Translations under genes and position numbers: made by a program
The notes under the pieces: generated by a model
Databases searched by the model: none
What the model was told of the DNA's origin: nothing
Seen by the model: only the letters and a program-made list of their open reading frames with translations
Part shown: positions 7,183-15,361 of the stretch, piece after piece
How the letters are laid out: every line of letters starts with the position of its first letter
Numbering within the stretch: position 1 is the first letter of the stretch
From: an uncultured Bryobacteraceae bacterium
Lineage (GTDB): Bacteria; Acidobacteriota; Terriglobia; Bryobacterales; Bryobacteraceae
DNA length: 42,469 bases
Assembly (NCBI GenBank): GCA_938027685.1
Contig: CALJAM010000032.1
Location: 1 to 42,469 of the forward strand
Direction: 5' to 3'

Positions 7183-8043
7183 TCACTCTTCGCGTCGGAC
7201 GAACTTCATGAGGTAGGGATCGCGCGAGGCCTCCAGTTCGGCGCGGGTGCCCTCGAACACCAGGCGGCCCTCCCGCAACACCAGAAAGCGCACGCGGGTC
7301 TGCCCCGGAGGCGCCGGCCTGAGGCTTCCCGTCGTCGTATCCCAGCGGAAATTGGTCAGGAAATGTGCGTCCTGATATCGGTGGGTGACGACGACGGTGG
7401 TGATGTTTCGCAGGTCGCGCTCCTTGATGATCAAGGCGATGATGGTGTAGGCGGTGATAGGGTCCAGGCCGGCCGTGGGCGAATCGTAGAGCACCAGTTC
7501 GGGTTCGGTGACTACCGCGCGGGCGATGCCCACGCGACGGCGCATGCCGCCCGAGAGCTCGCTGGGGTACTTCTCGAGGGTGTGTTCGAGCTCAACGAAG
7601 CGCAAGGCCTCCCTGACGCGACGGCTGCGTTCCTCAGGCGGGCAACGCAGGGAGGGCTGGTTCTCGAGCGGGTAGCCCACGTTTTCCTCGATGGTCAAGG
7701 AATCGAAGAGGCCGCCCTCTTGGAAGAGGACGCCGATGCGGGCACGGATGGCGAACAGCTCGGGTTCGGGCATCTCCGTGATGTCTTCGCCGAACACCCA
7801 GACGCGCCCGCTCTCGGGCTTGATCAGGCCCAGCGCGGTTTTCAGCAACACCGTTTTGCCACTGCCCGCCGCGCCCAGAATCACGCGCGATTCGCCCGCA
7901 TGCACCTCGAAACTGACCTCGTCCAGAGCGCGCAGCTCATCGAAACTGACGGTGACGCGGTCGAAGCGCAGCACGGGACCGCTGCGCTCGGCCCCCTGCC
8001 GACCCGCACTTTCGCGCTCCGCCAGTAGCGTTCCGGATCCCAT
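7183..8043 (-). CDS. mlaF: MlaF-type ABC transporter ATP-binding protein
   Basis: 286 residues. Walker A GAAGSGKT (57-64), Q-loop FQEGG, signature LSGGM (162-166), Walker B LVLYD (182-186), D-loop AGLDP and switch His219 (VVTHR) are all present. It should power lipid movement through MlaE. Odd: the residue after the Walker B aspartate is Ser187, where most ABC ATPases carry the catalytic Glu (YDSP instead of YDEP). The last 60 residues contain an unusual insertion around NFRWDTTTGSLRPAPPGQTR before the final beta strands. It lies between mlaE (gap 4) and mlaD (gap 1). Confidence 0.92.
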   Translation of the reverse strand: MGSGTLLAERESAGRQGAERSGPVLRFDRVTVSFDELRALDEVSFEVHAGESRVILGAAGSGKTVLLKTALGLIKPESGRVWVFGEDITEMPEPELFAIRARIGVLFQEGGLFDSLTIEENVGYPLENQPSLRCPPEERSRRVREALRFVELEHTLEKYPSELSGGMRRRVGIARAVVTEPELVLYDSPTAGLDPITAYTIIALIIKERDLRNITTVVVTHRYQDAHFLTNFRWDTTTGSLRPAPPGQTRVRFLVLREGRLVFEGTRAELEASRDPYLMKFVRREE

Positions 8044-8047
8044 CGCC

Positions 8048-8803
8048 TCAGAGGCTGACGTAGATGCGCGTGATGAACAAATTCATGACGAAGATCAGGA
8101 TGATCGACGAGACCACGGCCTGCGTGGTCGAGCGCCCCACACCCTGCGTGCCGCCCGTGGTCGCCAGGCCGTAATAGCAGCCGGTCAAGGCCACCACAAA
8201 GGCGAACACGAACGGCTTGAGAAGTCCGAAGCTCACGTCCAGGTACTCGAGCGATTGCCAGGCATTGTTCCAGTATTGGGCGGGGCTGAGGTTCAGGAAG
8301 AAGTACGCGATAATGAAGCCGCCGAACAGGCCTACGAAGTCGGCGATGATGGTCAGCAGCGGCAGCACTACGGCGGTGGCGATCAGCCGTGGTTTGACCA
8401 GCTTCTGAATCGGATCGGTCCCCAGGGCGCGCATGGCGTCGATCTGCTCGGTGACTTTCATGGATCCCAGTTCGCTGGCCATGCCCGCAGCGTTGCGTCC
8501 GGCCACGACCACCGCGGTGAGCACCGGCCCCAGTTCGCGCACCATGGTGAGGGCCACCAGTTGCCCGGTCTGTCCGACGGCGCCGTACTGCTGCAGGGCT
8601 TTGGACATCTGCATTCCCATTACGGCCCCGGTGAAGAAACCGATCAGGGAGACGATCGGCAGGCTGCCCACGCCGATGGTATCCATCTGCAGGAAGATAT
8701 CGGCTGGGTAATGAGGACGGCGAAACAGGTTCCGGAACGTCCGGCCCGCCAGCAGGAAGAACTCCTGAACCGCGAATACGGGCGGCTTCAGAAAATCCAG
8801 CAA
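8048..8803 (-). CDS. mlaE: MlaE-type lipid ABC transporter permease
   Basis: MlaE family (DUF140), about five or six membrane segments. Family stretches include GSLPIVSLIGFFTGAVMGMQ, VRELGPVLTAVVVAGRNAAG, ELGSMKVTEQIDAMRALGTD and a C-terminal GLATTGGTQGVGRSTTQAVV. It forms the membrane part of the MlaFED complex. The longest frame begins at 8863 and would overlap the divergent peptidase gene. TTG 8803 is preferred because AGGGAG stands seven bases upstream of it; the product (LLDFLKPP...) then has 251 residues. First gene of the operon mlaE-mlaF-mlaD-hpnK. Confidence 0.9.
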   Translation of the reverse strand: MLDFLKPPVFAVQEFFLLAGRTFRNLFRRPHYPADIFLQMDTIGVGSLPIVSLIGFFTGAVMGMQMSKALQQYGAVGQTGQLVALTMVRELGPVLTAVVVAGRNAAGMASELGSMKVTEQIDAMRALGTDPIQKLVKPRLIATAVVLPLLTIIADFVGLFGGFIIAYFFLNLSPAQYWNNAWQSLEYLDVSFGLLKPFVFAFVVALTGCYYGLATTGGTQGVGRSTTQAVVSSIILIFVMNLFITRIYVSL

Positions 8804-8861
8804 ACCGTCGCTCCCTGAATCCCGATGGTAACATAACGGCTTCGGAACGCTCGATGCGGCC

Positions 8862-9821
8862 ATGAAGGGCTTGACCGAGATCCCGGGCGTGCGTGTGGGG
8901 CACGCCTCTGACTACGAAGCGCTGACCGGCTGCACCGTGATTCTGTGCGAAGGCGGCGCGGTTGCGGGCGCGGACCTGCGCGGTTCGGCCAGCGGCACCG
9001 AGGAGCTGCCCGTGATGGCGCCCGATCACATCGCGCCGCAGGTGCATGCAGTGGTGTTCGCAGGCGGGAGCGCATTCGGGTTGGAGGCGGCTTCGGGCGT
9101 GCGTCGGTATCTGGAGCAACACGGGGTCGGCTTCGATACCGGTGTGACCCGCGTGCCCATCGTACCCTGCGCGATTCTTTACGATCTGGGGATCGGCAAG
9201 GCGAACGTGCGGCCCACGCGCGAGATGGGCGAAGCGGCAGCTGCGGCGGCTTCCGAGGGTCCGGTGCAGGAAGGAGCTGTGGGCGCCGGCACGGGCGCGA
9301 CCGTGGGCAAGCTGTTCGGCATGCGCCAGGCGATGAAGTCGGGAGTCGGCTCGTGGTGCGTCACCTTGGAAGGCCCGCTCGCCGCCGTGAAGGTCGCGGC
9401 GCTGGCGGTGGTGAACGCCTTCGGCGACGTCGTGGATCCGGAAACGGGGAGGATTGTCGCCGGAGCACGCGTCTCTGCGGCAAGCCGCGAGTTTGCGGAC
9501 ACGGCGCGACAGTTGAAACGGGGCGTCCGCGGCGCATTTCCGCGCGCGAACACCACGCTGGTGGCGGTGGCGACCAACGCCGCGCTGGATAAAGCCGGCG
9601 CGCAGAAGCTGGCCGCGTTGGCGCAGGCGGGCATGGCGAGGGCGATTCGTCCCGTTCACACCCCGTACGACGGTGACCTGGTGATCGCACTTTCGGCGGG
9701 TAGGGAGCGGGCCGACCTGCTCGCTTTAGGCGTCGCGGCCGCCGAAGCGACGGAGCAGGCGATCCTGCGCGCCGTGAAGCTGGCGCCCTCACTGGGCGGC
9801 GTGCCCGGTTTGGGCGGCTGA
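8862..9821 (+). CDS. P1-family peptidase (DmpA/L-aminopeptidase-D-esterase type)
   Basis: 319 residues. Family S58/P1 enzymes are made as one chain that cuts itself to expose an N-terminal nucleophile; they release N-terminal amino acids or act on D-amino acid esters and beta-peptides. Visible hallmarks are TEIPGVRVGHASD at the start, VHAVVFAGGSAFGLEAASGV, VGAGTGATVGKLFG and the processing-site region RANTTLVAVATNAALDK near residue 235, where the nucleophile (Thr or Ser) is expected. No signal peptide is seen, so it is probably cytoplasmic. It is divergent from mlaE. A small stem-loop (9823-9843) follows the stop but has no T-tract. Confidence 0.9.
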   Translation: MKGLTEIPGVRVGHASDYEALTGCTVILCEGGAVAGADLRGSASGTEELPVMAPDHIAPQVHAVVFAGGSAFGLEAASGVRRYLEQHGVGFDTGVTRVPIVPCAILYDLGIGKANVRPTREMGEAAAAAASEGPVQEGAVGAGTGATVGKLFGMRQAMKSGVGSWCVTLEGPLAAVKVAALAVVNAFGDVVDPETGRIVAGARVSAASREFADTARQLKRGVRGAFPRANTTLVAVATNAALDKAGAQKLAALAQAGMARAIRPVHTPYDGDLVIALSAGRERADLLALGVAAAEATEQAILRAVKLAPSLGGVPGLGG

Positions 9822-9859
9822 GAGTCGGCTGAGCTGCCCGACTATAACCGGGCTCGCGC

Positions 9860-10190
9860 TCACCGGCCTAGCTCGATCTCGATGGCTTCGGCGAGGGCCT
9901 AGCGGACGAACCGGTTGTTTTCCGCGATCGGGCGCTCCGGCTCTCTCTCGGTGCACGAAGAGACGGCGATGGGCAGGGTGGCCACGACGGGGCGGTAAAG
10001 GAGCGAGTCGCTCGAGAAAGGGCCGCTCGGAGCCGATCGGGACTAGGAGGAGCTCGGCATCGCTGCGCCGCGGGGCTGCCCTTTGGCCGGCGAACCGAAT
10101 AGCGGCACTTGCTTGATTTCGGGGTGCTTGCGGGCGAGTTCGAGCACCGCTGCGCGCACCGTCTCCCGGGCGGCCCGGCGGTCAAACCGG
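9860..10190 (-). pseudogene. decayed MNT-type nucleotidyltransferase (antitoxin half of HEPN-MNT pair)
   Basis: Pieces of a minimal nucleotidyltransferase are spread over several frames. The first reads ETVRAAVLELARKHPEIKQV then LFGSPAKGQPRG, the usual helix and Gly-Ser motif. After a frameshift near 10050 comes RSDAELLLVPIGSERPFLER, where the catalytic Asp pair normally lies. After another shift comes ERPIAENNRFVR, an in-frame TAG, then ALAEAIEIELGR ending at 9860. In HEPN-MNT modules this protein neutralises the HEPN toxin by AMPylation. With at least two frameshifts and a stop the gene cannot make the full protein. It follows the HEPN remnant on the same strand. Confidence 0.7.
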
Positions 10191-10537
10191 ACAACTTTCG
10201 CAGAACTCGAGCACGGCCGTAGCCTGCTGGATGGCACGGTCGGCCTGGTATCTCGTGTAGCACTTATGCGGCGCCCCTTCGGGCGAGGAGTTCGGGTACC
10301 TGGCTGGGATGTCGGGCTTGTCGAGCTTCCGGCCGGCATCGAGCAGCCCCCGGGGACCTCCGGCCGTAGACGGGCCACAGGCGTTACCACCGAATCTCCG
10401 GCGCCTCGCCCAGGTGTGGGTATGCAGCTCTCAGGGCTTTCTCAGCCGCCTGCTGGGCTGCGAAGCAGGTCCCTTGGTAGGTTGCCCGCTTCCATCGCCC
10501 TTGCCGCGTGCCGCAGGTCGCCGCGCGCTTGGCTCAT
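10182..10537 (-). pseudogene. decayed HEPN-domain protein (toxin half of HEPN-MNT pair)
   Basis: It starts plausibly at ATG 10537 (MSQARGDLRHAARAMEAGN). About 70 bases later the frame shifts, and the neighbouring frame continues with the HEPN hallmark TCFAAQQAAEKALRAAYPHL. That frame stops at a TAA, and the C-terminal HEPN pattern resumes in another frame: LLDAGRKLDKPDIPARYPNS, APHKCYTRYQADRAIQQA, VLEFCE. HEPN proteins of this kind are RNases paired with an MNT antitoxin. The order of conserved fragments matches the whole domain, so this is decay of a once complete gene. Confidence 0.7.
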
Positions 10538-10587
10538 CCGGTCCGCAGCGCGGCTCGGCATGCCTCTGCCCCGGTCGCTTAAAGTTT

Positions 10588-11571
10588 TCAGGCCACGATC
10601 GTCGCGATTCTCAGCTTTTCGAAGTCGGGTGTGCCCAGTCCCCGTTCGGCGGCCAGTTTGAGGTAGCGCATGCGCCGCACGTCCAGATCCCAATAGGCTT
10701 TGCCCGCCCAGGCGTCGATCGCCACCGGGTCGGTACCGGCGATCAGGGTCCGGCGCAGTTCGACGTCGGCCAGGTTTCCGCCGGTCGGCCCGTTGCGTAC
10801 GAGCACGCGCCAGGCGTCGAGGATCGTGAGCGTGGGCCGCATGAAGTCGGCCAGATCCGCCAGGCTTTCGTGGATGCGCTGGTGCAGGCGGTGACGCTGG
10901 CCGCCCAGGATGCCGTACCAGTTCTTGATCCCCAGCGTGGCGCCCGTGAGGCTGTGATGTTTGGCGATGGGGATATTGATGACCTTGTCAGCCCGGAGCA
11001 CGAGGTCGAAGACGGGCCAACTGGTGAGCACTTCACCCCGCAGATCCACGCGGCGGAAGCGTCTGCGCTCGGGCAGGACGATCTCTGCGCCTTCGGCGCG
11101 CGCGGCGGCCGCGATGCCGCTACGCTGATAGACGCGGTGAGGCTCGTTGGTGGGCACGTCGCCCACCAGCACGCGGGCGGCCCCGGCTTCGAAGCAGAGG
11201 CGAACGACCTCCGCCACGACCTCAGGGTTCGTGTTGGCCGCCTGTTCGGGTGTGCGATCCCAGGCCATGTTGGGCTTGAGGCTTACTACGTCCCCGCGTG
11301 AAACAAAGCGGCGCATCCCACCGAGGGCTTCGATGGCCCGGCGCACGGCGGCGCGCGGCTCGGCTCCCTGAACCACGGCCAGCTCGGGCAGATCCGCCCT
11401 CGAGGGCGCTCGCAGGTCGCGTCGCAAACCAAGCGGCAGAGGCTCTTCCGGTCGGCGCGTGCGAGAGCGCAGCCAGAAAGCTGCGCCGGCCGTCGCCGCA
11501 CTGAGCCCGCCCAGCCGCAGCAGGTCGATCAACACGCGTCGCCGCTCCGGGACCTGCGGGTCGAGCGCCAT
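10588..11571 (-). CDS. DUF362-domain protein with N-terminal twin-arginine-like segment
   Basis: 327 residues. The start (PERRRVLIDLLRLGGLSAAT) has paired arginines followed by a hydrophobic stretch, like a Tat signal or a single anchor. The body matches DUF362: VVSLKPNMAWDRTPEQAANT, VVRLCFEAGAARVLVGD, ADKVINIPIAKHHSLTG, TLGIKNWYGILGGQ and DPVAIDAWAGKAYW. DUF362 is an uncharacterised family often found near ferredoxins and Fe-S proteins; its reaction is unknown. It is divergent from the spermidine-synthase-like gene, 24 bases away. A second DUF362 gene lies in the operon at 16.5 kb, so the two may belong to the same system. Confidence 0.85.
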   Translation of the reverse strand: MALDPQVPERRRVLIDLLRLGGLSAATAGAAFWLRSRTRRPEEPLPLGLRRDLRAPSRADLPELAVVQGAEPRAAVRRAIEALGGMRRFVSRGDVVSLKPNMAWDRTPEQAANTNPEVVAEVVRLCFEAGAARVLVGDVPTNEPHRVYQRSGIAAAARAEGAEIVLPERRRFRRVDLRGEVLTSWPVFDLVLRADKVINIPIAKHHSLTGATLGIKNWYGILGGQRHRLHQRIHESLADLADFMRPTLTILDAWRVLVRNGPTGGNLADVELRRTLIAGTDPVAIDAWAGKAYWDLDVRRMRYLKLAAERGLGTPDFEKLRIATIVA

Positions 11572-11595
11572 AATTAGAGTCTAACCCGCCTCTCG

Positions 11596-13863
11596 ATGAC
11601 AGGATCCCGCAGTCTCGCCTCCGCCGGCGGCAGGCGGATCGTCGACGCCGCGCTCGCGCTCATCGGCTTCACGGCAACCGTCGCGCAGGTCGTGTTGCTG
11701 CGTGAGCTGATGGTCGTTTTCCACGGCAACGAGCTTTCGCTGGGACTGATGCTGGCGAGCTGGCTGGCCTGGACTGCGGCCGGCAGCGGGCTTTTAGGAA
11801 GGATTCGTTGGGCGACGGCGCCGCCCGACCGGGTGGTCGCGGCGCTGGAGGTTGCCATTTCGATCGCCCTGCCCTTGAGTATTGCCGGGGTTCGGTTCAG
11901 TCGGGAGGCCTTCCAACCCGTCGCGGGCGAGATGCTGGGACCCGGTCGCATGCTGGCTACGGCGCTCACGGTGCTGGCGCCCTTCTGCGTGTTGTCGGGC
12001 TGGCTTTTCGCCGCGGGCAGCCGGCTGCGCAGGAGCGCGGTCGGAGAAGAGACGGCCACGGCCAGCGCGCGCGTCTACCTGCTGGAGGCGGCCGGTTCGG
12101 CGGCGGGCGGTCTTCTGGCCAGCCTGGTGCTGATCCGGCGGTTCGATTCGTTCGCTGTGGCCTGGTTGGTGGCGGCCCCGAATCTCCTGGTCGCGGCGCG
12201 GCTCGCGTTCCGCGGCACAGTGGCGCCGGCGGCGGCCGTACTGCTGCTGGCGCCGGCATGGATTGCGACACGGGCGCTCGAAAATGTTTCGCTTCGCGCC
12301 CTCTGGCGCGGCCTCGCCGTGCTCGAATCGCGCAACTCGGTCTACGGCAACCTCACCGTGGTCGAGACCGAGGGCAGCCGCACGCTCTACGAAACGGGAC
12401 TCGCGGCCGGCACGGTTCCCGATCCGGCCTCTGCCGAGGAAGCCGTGCACTATGCCCTGCTTCAGCATCCGTGGCCCAAGAGCCTGCTGCTGATCGGCGG
12501 CGGCTGGCAGGGCGCTTTGAGTGAGGCCCTGCGGCACGCCTCACTGGAACGCGCCGACTACGTCGAGCTGGATCCTGCAGTGCTCGACGTGGCCGAACGG
12601 CGCTTCGCCGCAGCGTGGGATGCGGCGCGGCGCGATCCGCGCGTGCGCGTGCATCTGCTCGACGGACGCCTCTACGTCCGCAGGACCCGCGAGCGCTACG
12701 ACGTGATCATTATCAATCTGCCCGAGCCCGAAACAGCGCAGCTGAACCGGTTTTACACCTTGGAGTTCTTTCGCGAGGCAGCGCGCCGCCTTACGCAGGG
12801 CGGTCTGCTTTCGCTGCGCCTGCGTGCGGCGGAAAATTACGTAAGTCCCGAGCTGGCTCGACTGCTGGCTTCGATCGACGCGACGCTGCGGGCGGTTTTC
12901 GCCGAAGTCATCGTGCTGCCGGGCGAGACTGTGCACTTCTTCGCGGCCACGCACTCGGGCGTGCTTGTACGCGAGGCCGAAGCTCTCGAGCAGCGGCTGC
13001 GCGCACGCGGCATCCGGACGCGCTACGTACGCGAATACTACTTCCGTTTCCGACTGATGCCTGTGCGCGTGCGGGCGCTGCAAGAGCAGATCGCGGCCGC
13101 CGGTCCGGTGAGGCTCAACCGGGACTTCGCGCCGGTCGGCTACTACTACGGCGTCACGCGCTGGAGCGCGCAGTTCGATCGGCGGTACCGGGCCGCGTTG
13201 GAGGCGGTGGGCCAGGCGGGTTTCGTGCCGCTCGCGGCGGCGATGCTGGCGGCCGGGATGCTGATTGCTTGGCGCGGCGCGCGCGGCGGCGCCAGGCGTG
13301 CGGCAGCGGTGGCCGTGACCGCGATGGGCTTTACGCTCATGACGCTTCAGGTCCTGCTGCTGATCGGTTTTCAGGTGTTGTTCGGCTACGTCTACCACCA
13401 GCTTGCCCTCATCGTGGGCGCGTTCATGGCCGGCATGGCGATGGGCAGCCGACAGGCGCTTAGGTGCGCCGGACCGGGAGATGCGCACCGGCTCGCGCTT
13501 TTGGCCGGGCTGGCGGCCCTTTGCGGTCCGGTACTCTATGCCGTCCTTCGAGGGCTGGCTGAGGTCAGCGCGGCAAGCGCCGTGTGGGTGGCCGGGCAGG
13601 TTGTAGTTCCGGCGCTGGCGGCCGCCTGCGGCTGGTTGGGAGGCTTCCAGTTCCCGGTAGCGAGCAGGCTCTACTTTGGGGAGGGCGCGCGCTTCGCCCC
13701 CGGCGGGCTTTATGCGCTGGATCTGCTGGGGGCTTGCGCGGGCGCGATGTTGGCCAGCGGCTACCTGTTGCCTGTATTCGGCTACTTCAGAACGGCCTTG
13801 CTGCTGGCGATCGTGAACTGGCCGGGCGCGTTTTTGGCCTGGCGGATTGCGGCGCGGCGCTGA
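11596..13863 (+). CDS. membrane-embedded spermidine-synthase-like protein
   Basis: 755 residues in three parts: about seven membrane segments (residues 10-235), a soluble Rossmann methyltransferase-like domain of the spermidine synthase fold (about 240-500) and a further membrane block (about 530-755). The synthase part shows SLLLIGGGWQGALSEALRH, YVELDPAVLDVAERRF, RVHLLDGRLYVRRTRERYDV and IIINLPEPETAQLNRFYTLE. Fused proteins of this type are common in Acidobacteria and Deltaproteobacteria. Whether they make polyamines is doubtful, because the usual Asp that binds putrescine is not obvious: the region reads INLPEP rather than D-x-x-D-P. The last 77 bases overlap tail-to-tail with the Memo-AMMECR1 gene. 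Confidence 0.88.
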   Translation: MTGSRSLASAGGRRIVDAALALIGFTATVAQVVLLRELMVVFHGNELSLGLMLASWLAWTAAGSGLLGRIRWATAPPDRVVAALEVAISIALPLSIAGVRFSREAFQPVAGEMLGPGRMLATALTVLAPFCVLSGWLFAAGSRLRRSAVGEETATASARVYLLEAAGSAAGGLLASLVLIRRFDSFAVAWLVAAPNLLVAARLAFRGTVAPAAAVLLLAPAWIATRALENVSLRALWRGLAVLESRNSVYGNLTVVETEGSRTLYETGLAAGTVPDPASAEEAVHYALLQHPWPKSLLLIGGGWQGALSEALRHASLERADYVELDPAVLDVAERRFAAAWDAARRDPRVRVHLLDGRLYVRRTRERYDVIIINLPEPETAQLNRFYTLEFFREAARRLTQGGLLSLRLRAAENYVSPELARLLASIDATLRAVFAEVIVLPGETVHFFAATHSGVLVREAEALEQRLRARGIRTRYVREYYFRFRLMPVRVRALQEQIAAAGPVRLNRDFAPVGYYYGVTRWSAQFDRRYRAALEAVGQAGFVPLAAAMLAAGMLIAWRGARGGARRAAAVAVTAMGFTLMTLQVLLLIGFQVLFGYVYHQLALIVGAFMAGMAMGSRQALRCAGPGDAHRLALLAGLAALCGPVLYAVLRGLAEVSAASAVWVAGQVVVPALAAACGWLGGFQFPVASRLYFGEGARFAPGGLYALDLLGACAGAMLASGYLLPVFGYFRTALLLAIVNWPGAFLAWRIAARR

Positions 13864-15361
13864 CCGCCCGGTGCTCGTCGAAGACGAGGGCCGTGAAGCG
13901 GAAGATGTCGGTTTCCGGATCGCGCCATGCGCTTGGCTGAAGGCCTGCCTTCAGGCACGTCTGCTCCAGGAAGGTGCGGCGGTCCCACCGCCGCTCCACC
14001 GGAACCTGGGGCAGCAGCAGGCCTTCGCGCTCGCCGCGCTTGATGATCAGCCCGTGCTTGCCCACGACGATTTCATCGACCGAGAGCACGCGCCGAAGCG
14101 GCGAGAGGACCGAGATCTCGTAATCGAGCTGATCCAGCTCTTTTGTGGTAACGGGCGGGAAACGTTCGTCACGCACCGCGGCCATGGCCGCGACGTCGCG
14201 CACCGTCAGATAGAGAGGCTTCATCGGGAAAATGTACCCGATACAGCCGCGCAGTTGGCCATGTTTTTTCAGGGTCACGAAGGCCCCGCGATCTTCCAAC
14301 AGCGCCGGCCAGCGAGGAGCGGGCCCCTCGTAGAGCCGCCGCTCGCGCACCGCTGTCTCGACGGACTTGCGCGCCAGCCATAGCAGCTCGCGTTGCTCCT
14401 CGTGGCTCAGCGAGAAAGTTGTCTGCGCCGCGCCGTCCCCATTGGAGGCGGCCCCGGCCGACCGGAAGAACGCCACCGCTGCATAGCCGACGACCTGATT
14501 GCGGTCGCCTGTCACGTCGCCCGAGTTGGCGTATTTCAACACGCGGACCTGCCGCGCTCCCAGCCGTTCGGCCGCGATCATAGCCGCCACGATGGGACCG
14601 CCGCCGCAGGCCTCCCAGATGTTCTGCTCGAAGTTGCGCGCCATCGTGAAGTAATCCCACTCCTCGATGGCCTTCAGCACGCGGCGGTCCAGCCGGACGG
14701 CGTCTTCGTAACGGTGGAAGTGCGAGAGGTCGCTGCTGGCCACGATCAGTGTTCGGCTGCCTTCGATGGCTTTGGCCAGAGCGGTTCCCAGCGCTCGGCT
14801 GGCCTCGTAGCGCTGATCGCCCATGACGATCGGGACGAGCCGGAAATCGCCCAAAGCGCGCTGAAGAAAGGGCAACTGAACTTCGAGCGCGTGCTCGCCG
14901 CGCTCCCCGCGTGTTTCATGGCCGCGGCCGGAGAGCTGAAGGCCGGGTCCCGAGCGGGTCAGACGAACGGCGAACGCCTTGTCCACCGGGACGGCACCCA
15001 ACGGCGTCGCATAAGCGTCGCCGTCGTACACGGCCGAGAATTCGAACGCATCTATGTGGGAAGGCGAGATCACCACCACACGGTCATATTTCTGCTGCCT
15101 GACGAGGGCGTAGGCGTGTGCGGCCACGCCGCCCGAATACATGTAGCCCGCATGGGGGACCACGAGTGCGACGGGGACCTCGGCCGCCGCGGCCGGAGCA
15201 GCCTTCGCGAGCAGGCCGTCCACCGTGCGCGCCAGTTCCTGAGGATCCGCCGGGTAAAAGGCGCCCGCCACCGCGGGCGGACGCGTCTTGGCCTTCTGGG
15301 CCGAGCAGACCGTCAGCAGCCCCAGCAGGAAAACCAAAATTGCACGAGAACGTTTTGGCAT
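13787..15361 (-). CDS. Memo-AMMECR1 fusion lipoprotein (AmmeMemoRadiSam system)
   Basis: 524 residues joining two proteins that are usually separate. Residues 1-19 form a signal peptide with a lipobox-like end (LLTVC, Cys19), so the protein is probably a lipoprotein. The Memo-like domain (about 28-300) keeps the metal-site pattern: VVPHAGYMYSGG (His70), SPSHIDAFEFS (His102), GEHALEVQLPFL (His157), SSDLSHFHRY (His214, His216) and Cys252. The AMMECR1 domain (about 315-500) has its signature LRGCIG (370-375) and RDERFPPV. Function is unknown; Memo-type proteins have been linked to Cu- or Fe-dependent redox chemistry. ATG 15361 overlaps the radical SAM stop by one base (TGATG). Last gene of the operon. 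Confidence 0.9.
   Translation of the reverse strand: MPKRSRAILVFLLGLLTVCSAQKAKTRPPAVAGAFYPADPQELARTVDGLLAKAAPAAAAEVPVALVVPHAGYMYSGGVAAHAYALVRQQKYDRVVVISPSHIDAFEFSAVYDGDAYATPLGAVPVDKAFAVRLTRSGPGLQLSGRGHETRGERGEHALEVQLPFLQRALGDFRLVPIVMGDQRYEASRALGTALAKAIEGSRTLIVASSDLSHFHRYEDAVRLDRRVLKAIEEWDYFTMARNFEQNIWEACGGGPIVAAMIAAERLGARQVRVLKYANSGDVTGDRNQVVGYAAVAFFRSAGAASNGDGAAQTTFSLSHEEQRELLWLARKSVETAVRERRLYEGPAPRWPALLEDRGAFVTLKKHGQLRGCIGYIFPMKPLYLTVRDVAAMAAVRDERFPPVTTKELDQLDYEISVLSPLRRVLSVDEIVVGKHGLIIKRGEREGLLLPQVPVERRWDRRTFLEQTCLKAGLQPSAWRDPETDIFRFTALVFDEHRAVSAAPQSARPKTRPASSRSPAARPF

Noticed and set aside
7881-9659. 592-codon minus-strand frame across mlaE and the peptidase gene
   Set aside because: Composition is noise-like (Arg, His, Gly rich) and it is antisense to, or out of frame with, two clear genes.
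9823-9843. Small stem-loop after the P1 peptidase
   Set aside because: Six-base-pair stem without a T-tract; too weak to call a terminator.
11596-13863. Link between the spermidine-synthase-like protein and speA as a polyamine pathway
   Set aside because: The genes are 16 kb apart, and the synthase domain lacks an obvious putrescine-binding Asp motif.
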